Source: a virus. From it: 49,185 bases of DNA. The notes beneath the pieces are model-generated. The model was not told the DNA's origin and ran no database searches. It was given only the letters and a program-made list of their open reading frames with translations. This document shows positions 1-7,159 of this stretch, one piece after another (position 1 is the stretch's first letter; each line of letters begins with the position of its first letter). The stretch is taken from positions 1 to 49,185 of the IMG/VR virus record IMGVR_UViG_3300047564_006327; one strand, written 5' to 3'. Made by a program: the position numbers and the translations under genes.

Positions 1-160
1 TCCTTCTCGCCTTCACTTCGCCGGTAGGCATGAGAAGACAGAGGTAAGTTGTTCTTCCTTCATCCAGGGGAACGACCCGAGTGATGAGCGCGAGTGTCTC
101 ACCCTGACGCTTGAAGATGGGCGTGCCTTCCTTGAAACGGACGATGTCACCGGGTTTCAT
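1..160 (-). CDS. SH3/KOW-like small protein, cut by the window edge
   Basis: Reading from ATG at 160 the frame stays open to the window edge, starting MKPGDIVRFKEGTPIFKRQ. The M-K-P-G-D-[IL]-V start followed by alternating beta-type hydrophobic residues is shared with many small proteins in this window and looks like a small SH3/KOW-type barrel. The 3' end is missing. It lies 7 bp after the stop of the signal-peptide gene upstream and probably shares its transcript. Function is unknown. Confidence 0.7.
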   Translation of the reverse strand, partial: MKPGDIVRFKEGTPIFKRQGETLALITRVVPLDEGRTTYLCLLMPTGEVKARR

Positions 161-167
161 TAGTAAA

Positions 168-1172
168 TCACATCGAGAAATCATCCCACTCACCGGGTTC
201 TTTTCTATCTGCGCATCGACCAGGACCCCAGGCACAAATGTCTTTTTCTTTTTCAATCGGCTCTATGAGATTCCAATTCTCGCTTAAAAGGCTCCTAGAT
301 CCCCAGTCTTGTGCAGCCTCAATAAGCTTCATATAACCTACAAAAACGTTAGAAAGCTGTGTGCGATCAGACTCATAATTTGTGACAAGAAAGACTTCTT
401 CGTTCTTGTTTTTGAGAATAGATTCATCAAGAGGATAAATTGTTACATCTGGTAATGCTCCACCAGCACAATAATCAGCTTGATTTGCAGGACAATAGTT
501 GGGTTTAAACATTGGATGCATTCTCTTGAATTCTCTCTCCATAATGTCTTGCGCAGCTACTCCAGGTAAGCGAGAAGGATTTTCTAGATCAAGTCGCCAA
601 GCCTCGGTAATAAAGGGAAAGTGTGCACCGCCCCCGCGACCAGAAAAACCACCAGATCCAGCACCTCCTCCAAAGCCTCCTGAAAATCCTGATCCTGAAC
701 CCCAATACGTTGTTGAAGGATCTCTAATCATAAGCGTATCTCCTTTGTGTCTTATGACTAGCATGTGATAGCGCTGAAGTGAATTAGAGTCTTTATTCAT
801 AACGGCAAGTTCATATTTGCCAACCTTTAGCATGCGTTTTCCTGTTATTGCCAACGCAATCTCAATGTCAACAAAAGGAAGTGTATTAATAAAATCCAAA
901 TCTTCAACGCTTATTAACCTTTCAACAAGCTCATCATACGTGTGAGCAGTCAAATTTGACGTGTCGCCTCGTTCAAAGAAAGCGTGTAGATCGGGAATTG
1001 ATGCACGTGCTTGAATGCGAAGATCATCAAAATTGATATGTGTCTGTTCTGGTACAATACCCGCAACACCCCCATGATGTGAGCAAGTTCCGCGGCCAGA
1101 TGATTCACTTACTGTTCCATCATTACAAACGGTACCAGCAATAGCAGCTTGTACTAGGAGTGCAAGAAACAT
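168..1172 (-). CDS. Exported protein with DUF3761-like N-terminus and Gly-rich linker
   Basis: A 334-residue protein. Residues 1-12 form a short hydrophobic segment (FLALLVQAAIA) that looks like a signal peptide. It is followed at about residues 13-36 by VCNDGTVS...GTCSHHGGVAG, which resembles the Cys/His pattern of DUF3761 proteins (CxDGT...GxCSHHGGV). A Gly/Ser/Phe-rich low-complexity linker lies near residues 158-185. The C-terminal part has several Cys and no fold I recognise. The family role is unknown, and export to the periplasm or membrane of the infected host is inferred from the leader. A GTGCAA-type promoter lies about 85 bp upstream of its ATG. Confidence 0.8.
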   Translation of the reverse strand: MFLALLVQAAIAGTVCNDGTVSESSGRGTCSHHGGVAGIVPEQTHINFDDLRIQARASIPDLHAFFERGDTSNLTAHTYDELVERLISVEDLDFINTLPFVDIEIALAITGKRMLKVGKYELAVMNKDSNSLQRYHMLVIRHKGDTLMIRDPSTTYWGSGSGFSGGFGGGAGSGGFSGRGGGAHFPFITEAWRLDLENPSRLPGVAAQDIMEREFKRMHPMFKPNYCPANQADYCAGGALPDVTIYPLDESILKNKNEEVFLVTNYESDRTQLSNVFVGYMKLIEAAQDWGSRSLLSENWNLIEPIEKEKDICAWGPGRCADRKEPGEWDDFSM

Positions 1173-1222
1173 ATTAATATCCTTTTTTGTTTGATGCGAG
1201 ACCTAAGCTCAGTTTTCTTTTA

Positions 1223-1247
1223 GAGGTTTTATTTTAGGTTTAACCTC
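1223..1247 (-). other. Inverted repeat in the 5' leader of the exported-protein gene
   Basis: GAGGTT at 1223-1228 and AACCTC at 1242-1247 can pair with a 13-nt A/T-rich loop. The repeat sits a few bases after the expected transcription start of the promoter at 1255-1282, so it would form a 5'-terminal hairpin on the leader. No role is shown. Confidence 0.3.
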
Positions 1248-1315
1248 GTTTTATATCTTACCATGCTCAAGTACTCTTGCACGGGCTCAAAGAAGACAAT
1301 GTCACCCCGTTTCAT
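1229..1315 (-). pseudogene. 28-codon remnant of an SH3-like gene overlapping a promoter
   Basis: An ATG at 1315 opens MKRGDIVFFEPVQEYL and stops after 28 codons, so only the family N-terminus is present. It overlaps the preceding gene by 14 bp, exactly like its two upstream paralogue junctions. A promoter (-35 at 1277-1282, -10 at 1255-1260) now lies inside it. The simplest reading is a decayed tandem copy whose remains host a promoter. A real 28-residue peptide cannot be excluded. Confidence 0.35.
1255..1282 (-). promoter_or_regulatory. GTGCAA-class promoter P1
   Basis: On the minus strand, -35 GTGCAA (1277-1282), a 16-bp spacer, then TGG-TAAGAT with the -10 at 1255-1260. The -35 is preceded by CCC as in other members of the class. 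It points toward the exported-protein gene. Confidence 0.6.
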
Positions 1316-1529
1316 CGTTCCACTCCTCTTCACCTAAGAGTTCATTATAGCCCACTCGCCAGACTTCGGTTCCGACCATGACCTCGTAGGTGAATGATTT
1401 GACAGGTTGACCCATGTGGTCCCGCAGCCAGTCGTAGGTGGCGTTTAGCTCCTTGCCCACGACAATGCCGATCTTTCCGTGGGCACGCTGGTCGGGAATG
1501 TCGAGCTTGACAAGATCACCCAGGTTCAT
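1302..1529 (-). CDS. SH3/KOW-like small protein
   Basis: A 75-residue protein starting MNLGDLVKLDIP, followed by a GKIGIVVGKE turn and a YEVMVGTEVW strand. It belongs to the local M-x-x-GD family. ATG at 1529 overlaps the upstream gene by 14 bp: the upstream TGA stop is read out of frame from the Gly-Asp codons of this protein's GD motif. Its own stop is nested in the same way in the next copy. Function is unknown. A small barrel binding nucleic acid or protein is only a guess. Confidence 0.75.
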   Translation of the reverse strand: MNLGDLVKLDIPDQRAHGKIGIVVGKELNATYDWLRDHMGQPVKSFTYEVMVGTEVWRVGYNELLGEEEWNDETG

Positions 1530-1713
1530 CGATCACCTCCAGGAAGCTCGAGTCACATTCTTCAATGACCTGTCCGTCGAACATGAAGTCAACTGTCGCC
1601 CACGAACCGAAGGCATTTGGAGTATCACGCCAGGGATGCACCTTGACTATCATCACAATCTCTCCGCTGTGGATGCCGATATCCTTGAGACGGGCAAGAT
1701 CACCGGGCTTCAC
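1516..1713 (-). CDS. SH3/KOW-like small protein, GTG start
   Basis: A 65-residue protein starting (GTG) MKPGDLARLKDIG, then GEIVMIVKVHPW and AFGSWATVDFMFDGQ. It is a member of the M-K-P-GD family. The GTG at 1713 is chosen because it gives the family N-terminus and the same 14-bp overlap as the neighbouring copies. The protein ends with an acidic VIDEPG that parallels the NDETG end of the next copy. Function is unknown. Confidence 0.7.
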   Translation of the reverse strand: MKPGDLARLKDIGIHSGEIVMIVKVHPWRDTPNAFGSWATVDFMFDGQVIEECDSSFLEVIDEPG

Positions 1714-2077
1714 TGATCAGCTCCGTGAGGTCCTCGAGGTACCTGCAGGTCGTCCCAAAAATATTGCCGTCGCCGAGACAATGGCAAGATGACAGTGATT
1801 CGATACTGACAACCAAGAATGTTCCGGCCCGTCCATCCTTCCAACGGCGAAGCTCGCCTACCCTGACGGGCGTAAAGTCCCAATCCCAAGGATGGAGTGT
1901 GTGGACCACACCGTCGATGTCAGCTCTGGTCCAGTTGTAATCACGGGCGCTACTCTTGCCCGTTACTACACCACTTGTCCCACGCGGGATTTCCACCCTG
2001 TGCCTGTTGCAACGCCGGGTTACCCACGCGATTGCGCGAGAGCCCTTGGGAACTGCGGTGTAGCCTTTCTTGACCAT
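1700..2077 (-). CDS. Small unknown protein containing an SH3-like half
   Basis: A 125-residue protein with a basic N-terminal half (MVKKGYTAVPKGSRAIAW...) and a second half containing VRVGELRRWKDGRAGTFLVV, which resembles the M-x-x-GD barrel of its neighbours. It may be two barrels in tandem. The ATG at 2077 lies 6 bp after a TATAAT -10 box, so its transcript could be nearly leaderless. It is the first gene of the four-gene overlapping run 2077 to 1302. Confidence 0.7.
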   Translation of the reverse strand: MVKKGYTAVPKGSRAIAWVTRRCNRHRVEIPRGTSGVVTGKSSARDYNWTRADIDGVVHTLHPWDWDFTPVRVGELRRWKDGRAGTFLVVSIESLSSCHCLGDGNIFGTTCRYLEDLTELISEAR

Positions 2078-2083
2078 GGTAAC

Positions 2084-2112
2084 ATTATACCCTATGACGG
2101 GTCGGGTTGCAC
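2084..2112 (-). promoter_or_regulatory. GTGCAA-class promoter P2
   Basis: Minus-strand GTGCAA (2107-2112), a 17-bp spacer, then TATAAT (2084-2089). Only 6 bp separate the -10 hexamer from the ATG at 2077, so the start site should fall at or next to the start codon. Confidence 0.65.
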
Positions 2113-2124
2113 GTGATCGATCAC

Positions 2125-2799
2125 TCAGATCTCCAGCACGTTCCCGTGGCTCGTGACCACGCCCATTCGACCGTCGTCACAGCAGGACCCGTTGCTGAAG
2201 ATCGTGAGCATACCAGACACCGTCCGCGTTCCTGCATTGCGGATGTCATCAGTCGAGTGGACATGCCCGAAGAGCATGAACCGGGGTGGGACCTTGACGA
2301 CACGCTTCCGGAGCGCACTGCAGCCCACGAGCTCCACCTTGTTGTGCTGGGCATAGGTGGCATCGAGGACACCGTAGGGTGGGCCGTGCGTGATCAGGAT
2401 GTCGAGCCCCTCAGGAATCTCATCCCAGAGCCGGTTGATCGTCCCGCGGTCCTTCATGTAGGACCAGTCACCGTAGCGTGGCGTGAATGGGCTGCCCCAG
2501 ATCCGCAGTCTCTCGATCGTCTTCTCCTCGTTGATGAGGAGGTGGATCTTCCGGTGCTCGATCAGGTCACGGGTGATGAGTCCCTTCTCCAGAGATGTAT
2601 CGTGGTTTCCTGGGACGAAGACCTTGTGGGGAATCGGGAGCGTGGCAAACCAGTCGATGAAGGCACGGAGTTCCGACTCGTTACGATACGGGTCCCGCCA
2701 GTTGGAGGCATCACCGCTGTGGATCACCATGTCGATCCCATCGGGAATGACGAGCTGGTCGTGGTTCATGTGAGTGTCTGAGATGTGCCAGATCTTCAT
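2125..2799 (-). CDS. Calcineurin-like metallophosphoesterase
   Basis: A 224-residue protein with the full dinuclear-metal motif set: ISDTH (residues 6-10), SGDAS near 29, PGNHD near 64, ITHGPP near 136 and FGHVHS near 172. This is the metallophosphoesterase fold, closest in layout to small MPPED/YfcE-type enzymes that cleave phosphodiesters or phosphomonoesters. The substrate cannot be read from sequence. ATG at 2799 overlaps the upstream SH3-like gene by 4 bp (ATGA). It is one of two phosphoesterases in the window and differs from the second in size and spacing of motifs. Confidence 0.9.
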   Translation of the reverse strand: MKIWHISDTHMNHDQLVIPDGIDMVIHSGDASNWRDPYRNESELRAFIDWFATLPIPHKVFVPGNHDTSLEKGLITRDLIEHRKIHLLINEEKTIERLRIWGSPFTPRYGDWSYMKDRGTINRLWDEIPEGLDILITHGPPYGVLDATYAQHNKVELVGCSALRKRVVKVPPRFMLFGHVHSTDDIRNAGTRTVSGMLTIFSNGSCCDDGRMGVVTSHGNVLEI

Positions 2800-2996
2800 T
2801 GTGTTTCCTCAAGCGGCTTTAGATTGCGTCGTGTCGTGGTTCGTGTCTCACCGCCGACCAGAATAATATAGTCAAGCTCACGTTCCCGAGCGAGTGGATA
2901 CTCCTTGGGACGAATCTCAAGCAAGATCCCGATTGGATAGGGGACAGTCGAATTGCGCCGACGCAGTGTGTATTGCACAAGGTCACCGGGTTTCAT
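2796..2996 (-). CDS. SH3/KOW-like small protein
   Basis: A 66-residue protein starting MKPGDLVQYTLRRRNS, then IGILLEIRP and DYIILVGGETR strands. It is a member of the local M-K-P-GD family. It is first in the transcript from promoter P3, 19 bp downstream of the -10 box, with GAGGAG ahead of the ATG, and it is translationally coupled to the phosphoesterase by an ATGA overlap. Confidence 0.75.
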   Translation of the reverse strand: MKPGDLVQYTLRRRNSTVPYPIGILLEIRPKEYPLARERELDYIILVGGETRTTTRRNLKPLEETQ

Positions 2997-3015
2997 CGCG
3001 TCTCCTCGTCTCTAC

Positions 3016-3043
3016 ATCATACCACATTCGAGTCGTCTTGCAC
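3016..3043 (-). promoter_or_regulatory. GTGCAA-class promoter P3
   Basis: Minus-strand CCC-GTGCAA (-35 at 3038-3043), a 16-bp spacer, then extended TGG-TATGAT (-10 at 3016-3021). It partly overlaps the 3' end of the preceding SH3-like gene and drives the SH3-like and phosphoesterase pair. Confidence 0.65.
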
Positions 3044-3232
3044 GGGTGACACGAGCTCCAGGCCGCCCACAGTCATTGTCATAATGTTTCCGCGGGATGT
3101 GAGCACATGGTACATGCTACCCATCTTTAGACCACCCACATTCTCGTGTGTCACCTTTATGATGATCCCATTGTGCTGCATTCCTTTTGGGACCGCAGGT
3201 GTCCAGAACCTGACCAGGTCACCCACGTTCAC
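3017..3232 (-). CDS. SH3/KOW-like small protein, GTG start at 3232
   Basis: A 71-residue protein starting MNVGDLVRFWTPAVP, followed by NGIIIKVTHE and GNIMTMTVGGLEL strands. The frame also opens at GTG 3247, but GTG 3232 gives the family N-terminus, a GTGA 4-bp overlap with the upstream gene and an SD GAGGAG 5 nt upstream, so I prefer 3232. It is another M-x-x-GD family member of unknown function. Confidence 0.7.
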   Translation of the reverse strand: MNVGDLVRFWTPAVPKGMQHNGIIIKVTHENVGGLKMGSMYHVLTSRGNIMTMTVGGLELVSPVQDDSNVV

Positions 3233-3471
3233 TTGATCTCCTCGCACTCATAGGCCCAGACGTAACCGGTCTTTCCACCGACAAGGACACGCATGTAGGA
3301 GTCCATACCTGGACCGTCGTCCTTGTGGGCATTGAGTACTTCCAGGATCAGGACGATCGTCCCCGGTGGGTACTCAACGTCACCAAGCGTGTTCGGGGCA
3401 TCAATCTCTGGGACCAGCTTGATAGTTTGACCCATCCAGCTGGACAACTTGACGATGTCGCCTGCTTTCAT
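3229..3471 (-). CDS. SH3/KOW-like small protein
   Basis: An 80-residue protein starting MKAGDIVKLSSWMGQ, then GTIVLILEVL and YMRVLVGGKTGYVW. It belongs to the local M-x-x-GD family, with a slightly longer insertion after the first strand. It sits between an acidic small protein gene upstream and another family member downstream. Function is unknown. Confidence 0.75.
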   Translation of the reverse strand: MKAGDIVKLSSWMGQTIKLVPEIDAPNTLGDVEYPPGTIVLILEVLNAHKDDGPGMDSYMRVLVGGKTGYVWAYECEEIK

Positions 3472-3482
3472 TTTAGGTACCC

Positions 3483-3674
3483 CTACTCAGCCGCTTCTTC
3501 CCACCCATCAATGATCTCACTGTCGACGACTTCAACCATCTCGACGCTATCCCAATCCCAATCGACCTCGTCACCCAGCTTCTCAGGACGGTGCTCGTCC
3601 TCTGTGCATGTGACGTGCATCGTTCCGTAGACGATCCCTTTGACGGTGATCGCGTGTGTCACCATCTTTCCCAT
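3483..3674 (-). CDS. Small acidic protein, unknown
   Basis: A 63-residue protein with a short N-terminal half (THAITVKGIVYGTMHVTC) and an Asp/Glu/Trp-rich C-terminus (DEVDWDWDSVEMVEVV). The ATG overlaps the TGA of the AAA+ gene by one base (TGATG), which implies translational coupling. No family is recognised. A partner or regulator of the ATPase is possible from position alone. Confidence 0.65.
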   Translation of the reverse strand: MGKMVTHAITVKGIVYGTMHVTCTEDEHRPEKLGDEVDWDWDSVEMVEVVDSEIIDGWEEAAE

Positions 3675-4789
3675 CAGAATGCATCCCGGTCGAAGAAGCC
3701 CCAGCCATTGCCCAGCTTCTCCTCCTTGATGGTGACCACGAAGTTGTGACCTCGCTGCGACATCTTGAGGACCATCGTTCCACTCGTGGGATCGACCTTG
3801 TAGAGGTGCTCACTGCGGAGCGGAAGATCGATCTCCTCGTGGTCGTCATCCTCATCATCACCGATCTGCTTGACTCCCACCTCGAGACAACCATGACCGT
3901 GCCTGCCGACCTGCATGGTCATGAGTGGATTTCGGCTCTGTGTCTCTCCATAGGAGAACTTCCACTTGGCACTGGGCTCATCGGGAGTCGTGACACTGAG
4001 TGTCCACTTGGACCGGGCCGTTGCGATGGGCTTCACATTGAGGATCTCAAGCGTCTCCTCGAAGTCGCCGCCCCAGCGGTTGAGCTCATCGACCAGCGTC
4101 TGCAGCATGTCGAAGTTGAACTCGTCAGTTGTTCCAAGCAGCGTGAGGATGCTCTTCAGGTACTTGCGGTCCTGCAGCTGGTCATCACAGTACTCCTCCA
4201 CGAACTCCGCGGTGAGGCCTTCGAAGTTGATCGAGTAACGGAGGCGAGATGGCCGGTTGTGAAAGAACTCACGGACTGCCCACTTGTCGTTGCAGGTGAT
4301 GATCATGATCTTGTTCTGTGCCGTGTAAACGCCATCGAACAGGGTGAGGATCGACTCCTGATCTTCCTGGTTGTATAGCTTCTCGAACTCATCGAACAGG
4401 ACGACGGCCGGCTGCTCGATGCCCTGGATGGTGCGCATGAAGCGCTCGTCCGTGTAGGGTGTATTGACGATGATGATTGGAAGACCCGACTGGATTGCGA
4501 TATACTTCGCGAGGAGAGTCTTTCCTGACCCCTTCGTGCCGCTGAGAAAGACACCCACCTGTGTGCCCATCTGACGAGCCTTGAAGGTGCTGAGGATCCG
4601 CTCTCCGTGGCGCTCAGTCTTGCCGTAGAGCTTGATGGGTAGAGTGAAGTTCTCGCTCTCCTCCAGGAAGTACTCGCCAGTGAGAGGATTCTTGCAGACG
4701 GTGTAGTTGCCTGCGGGCAACGAGTCTCGCACATCCATCCGTGCGTTGGGGGTGAGGGACCAGGCGTTGCCGTGCTTAAGGAACTTCAT
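3674..4789 (-). CDS. AAA+ ATPase
   Basis: A 371-residue protein. The N-terminal 90 residues have no family I recognise. The ATPase core follows with Walker A GTKGSGKTLLAK near 105, Walker B VVLFDEFEK near 148, a sensor-1-like IMIITCND near 178 and an arginine-rich NRPSRLRYS near 193. The last ~110 residues are beta-rich with an acidic patch (GDDEDDDHEEID). Such stand-alone AAA+ proteins act as remodelling motors, but the substrate is not evident. The SD (GGAG, 5 nt from ATG) lies inside a 7-bp hairpin at 4795-4820. Confidence 0.85.
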   Translation of the reverse strand: MKFLKHGNAWSLTPNARMDVRDSLPAGNYTVCKNPLTGEYFLEESENFTLPIKLYGKTERHGERILSTFKARQMGTQVGVFLSGTKGSGKTLLAKYIAIQSGLPIIIVNTPYTDERFMRTIQGIEQPAVVLFDEFEKLYNQEDQESILTLFDGVYTAQNKIMIITCNDKWAVREFFHNRPSRLRYSINFEGLTAEFVEEYCDDQLQDRKYLKSILTLLGTTDEFNFDMLQTLVDELNRWGGDFEETLEILNVKPIATARSKWTLSVTTPDEPSAKWKFSYGETQSRNPLMTMQVGRHGHGCLEVGVKQIGDDEDDDHEEIDLPLRSEHLYKVDPTSGTMVLKMSQRGHNFVVTIKEEKLGNGWGFFDRDAF

Positions 4790-4794
4790 TTAAT

Positions 4795-4820
4795 CTCCTA
4801 GCGCAATAATAGTCTAGGAG
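4795..4820 (-). promoter_or_regulatory. Hairpin sequestering the AAA+ gene SD
   Basis: CTCCTAG (4795-4801) and CTAGGAG (4814-4820) form a perfect 7-bp stem with a 12-nt loop. On the minus-strand mRNA the 3' arm CTAGGAG is the ribosome binding site, 5 nt from the ATG at 4789. Folding would hide it, so translation may be regulated. Confidence 0.5.
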
Positions 4821-4837
4821 TGTATTATTTACAAGTC

Positions 4838-5236
4838 TTAGCCTACGCCGGCATGACCATTTGATCCAGTTATGAGCAGGAACTGTGAGGATGGAATGTT
4901 TGTCAGACCTGCAATGATCTGGTATCGGACGCTTGTTCCGCTGCTACAGGAGATGAAGAGCTGCACTGTTCGCAGCTCATCACGAAATGATACACCCTGA
5001 CCTAGAGTGAAGTAGTTGCCAACTGTCGAAGATAGACCGCGCTGGGTTACCGCGACTGCAATCTCATCTGTCGTCACTGTACCCACATTCTGGACGTTGA
5101 AGAAACGTGTGACCTGTGGAAATGTGATCGTGTGCACCTGACCGACGGAGATTATTGAGGAGGTAATGTAGGGCACTGATGACGCCTGGTATGCAGGCAC
5201 ATAGCCTTCATTGATAATAGGATAACTGAGACCCAT
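4838..5236 (-). CDS. Small beta-rich protein, probable virion component
   Basis: A 132-residue protein rich in Ser/Thr/Val with alternating hydrophobic strands (VHTITFPQVTRFFNVQNV, FLLITGSNG) and no charged helices, typical of small phage structural or decoration proteins. No named family is recognised. It is divergent from the plus-strand structural gene across a 43-bp gap and has a late-type GATAAGTA box 16 nt before its ATG with GAGG between, which supports late expression. Confidence 0.7.
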   Translation of the reverse strand: MGLSYPIINEGYVPAYQASSVPYITSSIISVGQVHTITFPQVTRFFNVQNVGTVTTDEIAVAVTQRGLSSTVGNYFTLGQGVSFRDELRTVQLFISCSSGTSVRYQIIAGLTNIPSSQFLLITGSNGHAGVG

Positions 5237-5279
5237 TCGTACCTCTTAGATATACTTATCATATAAATGGAGTTTGTTT
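5237..5279. promoter_or_regulatory. Divergent A/T-rich promoter region
   Basis: This 43-bp gap separates the minus-strand virion-like gene from the only plus-strand gene. It contains GATAAGTA on the minus strand (5253-5260) and TATAAATG on the plus strand (5262-5269). GGAG at 5269-5272 is the SD of the plus gene. Two outward start signals therefore occupy under 50 bp. Confidence 0.5.
5253..5260 (-). promoter_or_regulatory. GATAnnTA box (GATAAGTA)
   Basis: It ends 16 nt before the ATG at 5236, with six bases then AGAGG in between. Confidence 0.55.
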
Positions 5280-6824
5280 ATGTCGGGATTCTCATCTATC
5301 GCGAGAACGGGCGGTCAAGGAGCAGGCGGAACCAACACGGCAAACGCCTCGCAGACCTCACAGTTCGGTGAGTCACTCGTCGCGCAGCTCACTCCAGCAT
5401 CCCAGGCAACATTTGCCAAAGGGCTGAACCCCACCACCTTCCTGAGTCGCTCGATCGGTGACGGAGCCACGGTGACAGCCTCCAGTGGAAGCGCCTTCGT
5501 CAAGTCAGGAACCGCGACCACAGGGTCAGCCTCGGTCCAGATGAGGAGGGGCCTCTCCTATCGTGCAGGACAAGGCTCTCTCTTCAGGGGAACGGCAATC
5601 TTCGGTCCTCCGGTCGCGGACACCTACCAGCTGCTGGGATTCGGTAATGTCGAGTGCGGCTATTACTTTGGGTACCAGGGGACGAGCTTTGGGATCCACC
5701 ACTTCCCCGACGGTCAAAGGGAGGTGCGGAAGCTCGTCCTGTCGGCAGGAGTCGCGAGCTCGACAAGCGTCACAATCACATTGAACGGTCAGGCGAAGGC
5801 CTACACGATCGCAGGTGGTTCAAGCACCAACCAGACGGCGTGGGAGATCTCACAGCAGGACTGGACAAACGTCGGTGGCGGATGGGTCGCGGAGTCGTAT
5901 GACGGTATAGTCTACTTCATCGCCCTTCGAACGGGACCGAGATCAGGGGACTACAGCGCGACGGGCACAGGGCTCGGTGTGACATCATTCACGCAGTTCA
6001 AAGCAGGTGCATTTGCAAATGCGACCTTCGTCTCACAGTCTGCGTGGAACATCGACACGATGGACGGTAACGGGCCGAGCCGGTTCTCCCTCGATACAGC
6101 AAAAGGCAATGTCTACCAGGTCGGATTCCAGTACCTCGGATTCGGCAATGCGCGATTCGCGATCGAGGACTCACAGACAGGGCAGTTCCAGGCATGTCAC
6201 ATGATTGAGAATGCGAATGTTCGCCTCACGCCTGTTCTCAAGGACCCGCATGTCTCCGGAATATGGGCGGTGGCGAATGCGGGGTCGACGATAGGGACCC
6301 ACATGACCGGGTCATCGGGAGCGATCTTCTGTGAGGGCGAGGTTGTCAAGAACATCGGTCCCGCATTCTCGGCTGCTGGGGTGAAGACCACCGTAGATAA
6401 CGTACCCGAGCTTCCGATACTATCTGTCAGGTCTAACAGGGTGTTCAACAATGATGTTGGATACTCTGAGTTAGACCTCAGCACGCTGTCAGTCACCGTA
6501 GCAGCCGGCGCGGCAGCCGGGTCCAAGTACATGACAATCAGGGTCTACAAGAACCTGCGACTGAGCGGACCAGTCAACTGGACGTACGTGAATGAGTTGC
6601 AGTCCACCGCAGCCTACGATACAGGTGCAACAGGTTTCACTTCGAACCAGAACACGCTGGTAGCGACATACGTTGTTGGATTCCAAAGCTCGATCAACAT
6701 TGACCTGAAGGGTGATAACTTCTTCCTGTCGGTGGGAGAGTCATTGACGGTGACTGCGCAAGCAGGAGATGCCACTGCTGCAGACATCGTCGCCTGCGCT
6801 CTCACCTGGTTCGAGGACCAGTGA
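5280..6824 (+). CDS. Large virion-type protein, sole plus-strand gene
   Basis: A 514-residue protein from ATG 5280 (MSGFSSIARTGG), with GGAG 7 nt upstream. The frame also extends to TTG 5274 but has no SD there. The composition is Gly/Ser/Thr/Ala-rich and beta-dominated, with segments such as LLGFGNVECGYYFGYQG (near 120) and FQYLGFGNARFAIED (near 285) repeating a GFGN turn. This suits a capsid-surface, fibre or adsorption protein, but no named family is certain. It ends 4 bp from the convergent stop at 6829, with no terminator between. Confidence 0.75.
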   Translation: MSGFSSIARTGGQGAGGTNTANASQTSQFGESLVAQLTPASQATFAKGLNPTTFLSRSIGDGATVTASSGSAFVKSGTATTGSASVQMRRGLSYRAGQGSLFRGTAIFGPPVADTYQLLGFGNVECGYYFGYQGTSFGIHHFPDGQREVRKLVLSAGVASSTSVTITLNGQAKAYTIAGGSSTNQTAWEISQQDWTNVGGGWVAESYDGIVYFIALRTGPRSGDYSATGTGLGVTSFTQFKAGAFANATFVSQSAWNIDTMDGNGPSRFSLDTAKGNVYQVGFQYLGFGNARFAIEDSQTGQFQACHMIENANVRLTPVLKDPHVSGIWAVANAGSTIGTHMTGSSGAIFCEGEVVKNIGPAFSAAGVKTTVDNVPELPILSVRSNRVFNNDVGYSELDLSTLSVTVAAGAAAGSKYMTIRVYKNLRLSGPVNWTYVNELQSTAAYDTGATGFTSNQNTLVATYVVGFQSSINIDLKGDNFFLSVGESLTVTAQAGDATAADIVACALTWFEDQ

Positions 6825-6828
6825 CAAA

Positions 6829-7056
6829 TTAGTCGTTGCACACTTCTATAAGCGTCCACACTGATGTGTCATAGAGTTCGATCTTGCTCTTGTGCAGAAC
6901 TTTGACGTGCCAGTGCATCGGCCTGACGACTTCATATAGTGTGAGTGTGCCAGGCTCGATGATCTCTATGAAGATACAAAGGCCACTTGACGATCCGCGT
7001 TGGTCAAACACTTCGTACAGTGTTCCGGGTGTGTAGCGGTTCTTTGCCGACGTCAT
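6829..7056 (-). CDS. Small SH3-like protein
   Basis: A 75-residue protein (MTSAKNRYTPGTLYEVFDQ) with IFIEIIEPGTLTLYEVV strands and a closing SVWTLIEV. It looks like a distant relative of the M-x-x-GD barrel family with PGTLYEV in place of PGDLV. ATG overlaps the stop of the 29-residue membrane peptide upstream by 4 bp. Its stop converges on the plus-strand gene. Function is unknown. Confidence 0.65.
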   Translation of the reverse strand: MTSAKNRYTPGTLYEVFDQRGSSSGLCIFIEIIEPGTLTLYEVVRPMHWHVKVLHKSKIELYDTSVWTLIEVCND

Positions 7057-7142
7057 TTGATGAAGCCGAGGAGCCCACTAATCAGATAGTAGAAGAAGAT
7101 GATGAGGAAGGTCTTGAGTGCTGTGTCGGCTACGAATCTCAT
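7053..7142 (-). CDS. 29-residue single-pass membrane peptide
   Basis: ATG 7142 opens a 29-codon frame: a short basic/polar start (MRFVADTALK) then a hydrophobic stretch (TFLIIFFYYLISGLLGF) ending IK. The SD AGGAGG lies 5 nt upstream, and the stop overlaps the next ATG as ATGA. A helix of this length can span a membrane. Location near the endolysin candidate suggests a lysis role such as holin or antiholin, but this is inference. A promoter and palindrome lie directly upstream. Confidence 0.7.
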   Translation of the reverse strand: MRFVADTALKTFLIIFFYYLISGLLGFIK

Positions 7143-7159
7143 GCTCGCCTCCTAAAAGT

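Noticed and set aside
499-768. Plus-strand Pro-rich frame (89 codons)
   Set aside because: It is the antisense shadow of the Gly-rich linker in the exported-protein gene, with no SD and no neighbours on that strand.
2107-2781. Plus-strand 224-codon frame over the phosphoesterase
   Set aside because: The minus frame has complete metallophosphoesterase motifs; the plus frame is a shadow with no recognisable features.
3656-4378. Plus-strand 240-codon frame opposite the AAA+ gene
   Set aside because: The minus frame carries Walker A, Walker B and sensor motifs; the long plus frame is a codon-bias shadow.
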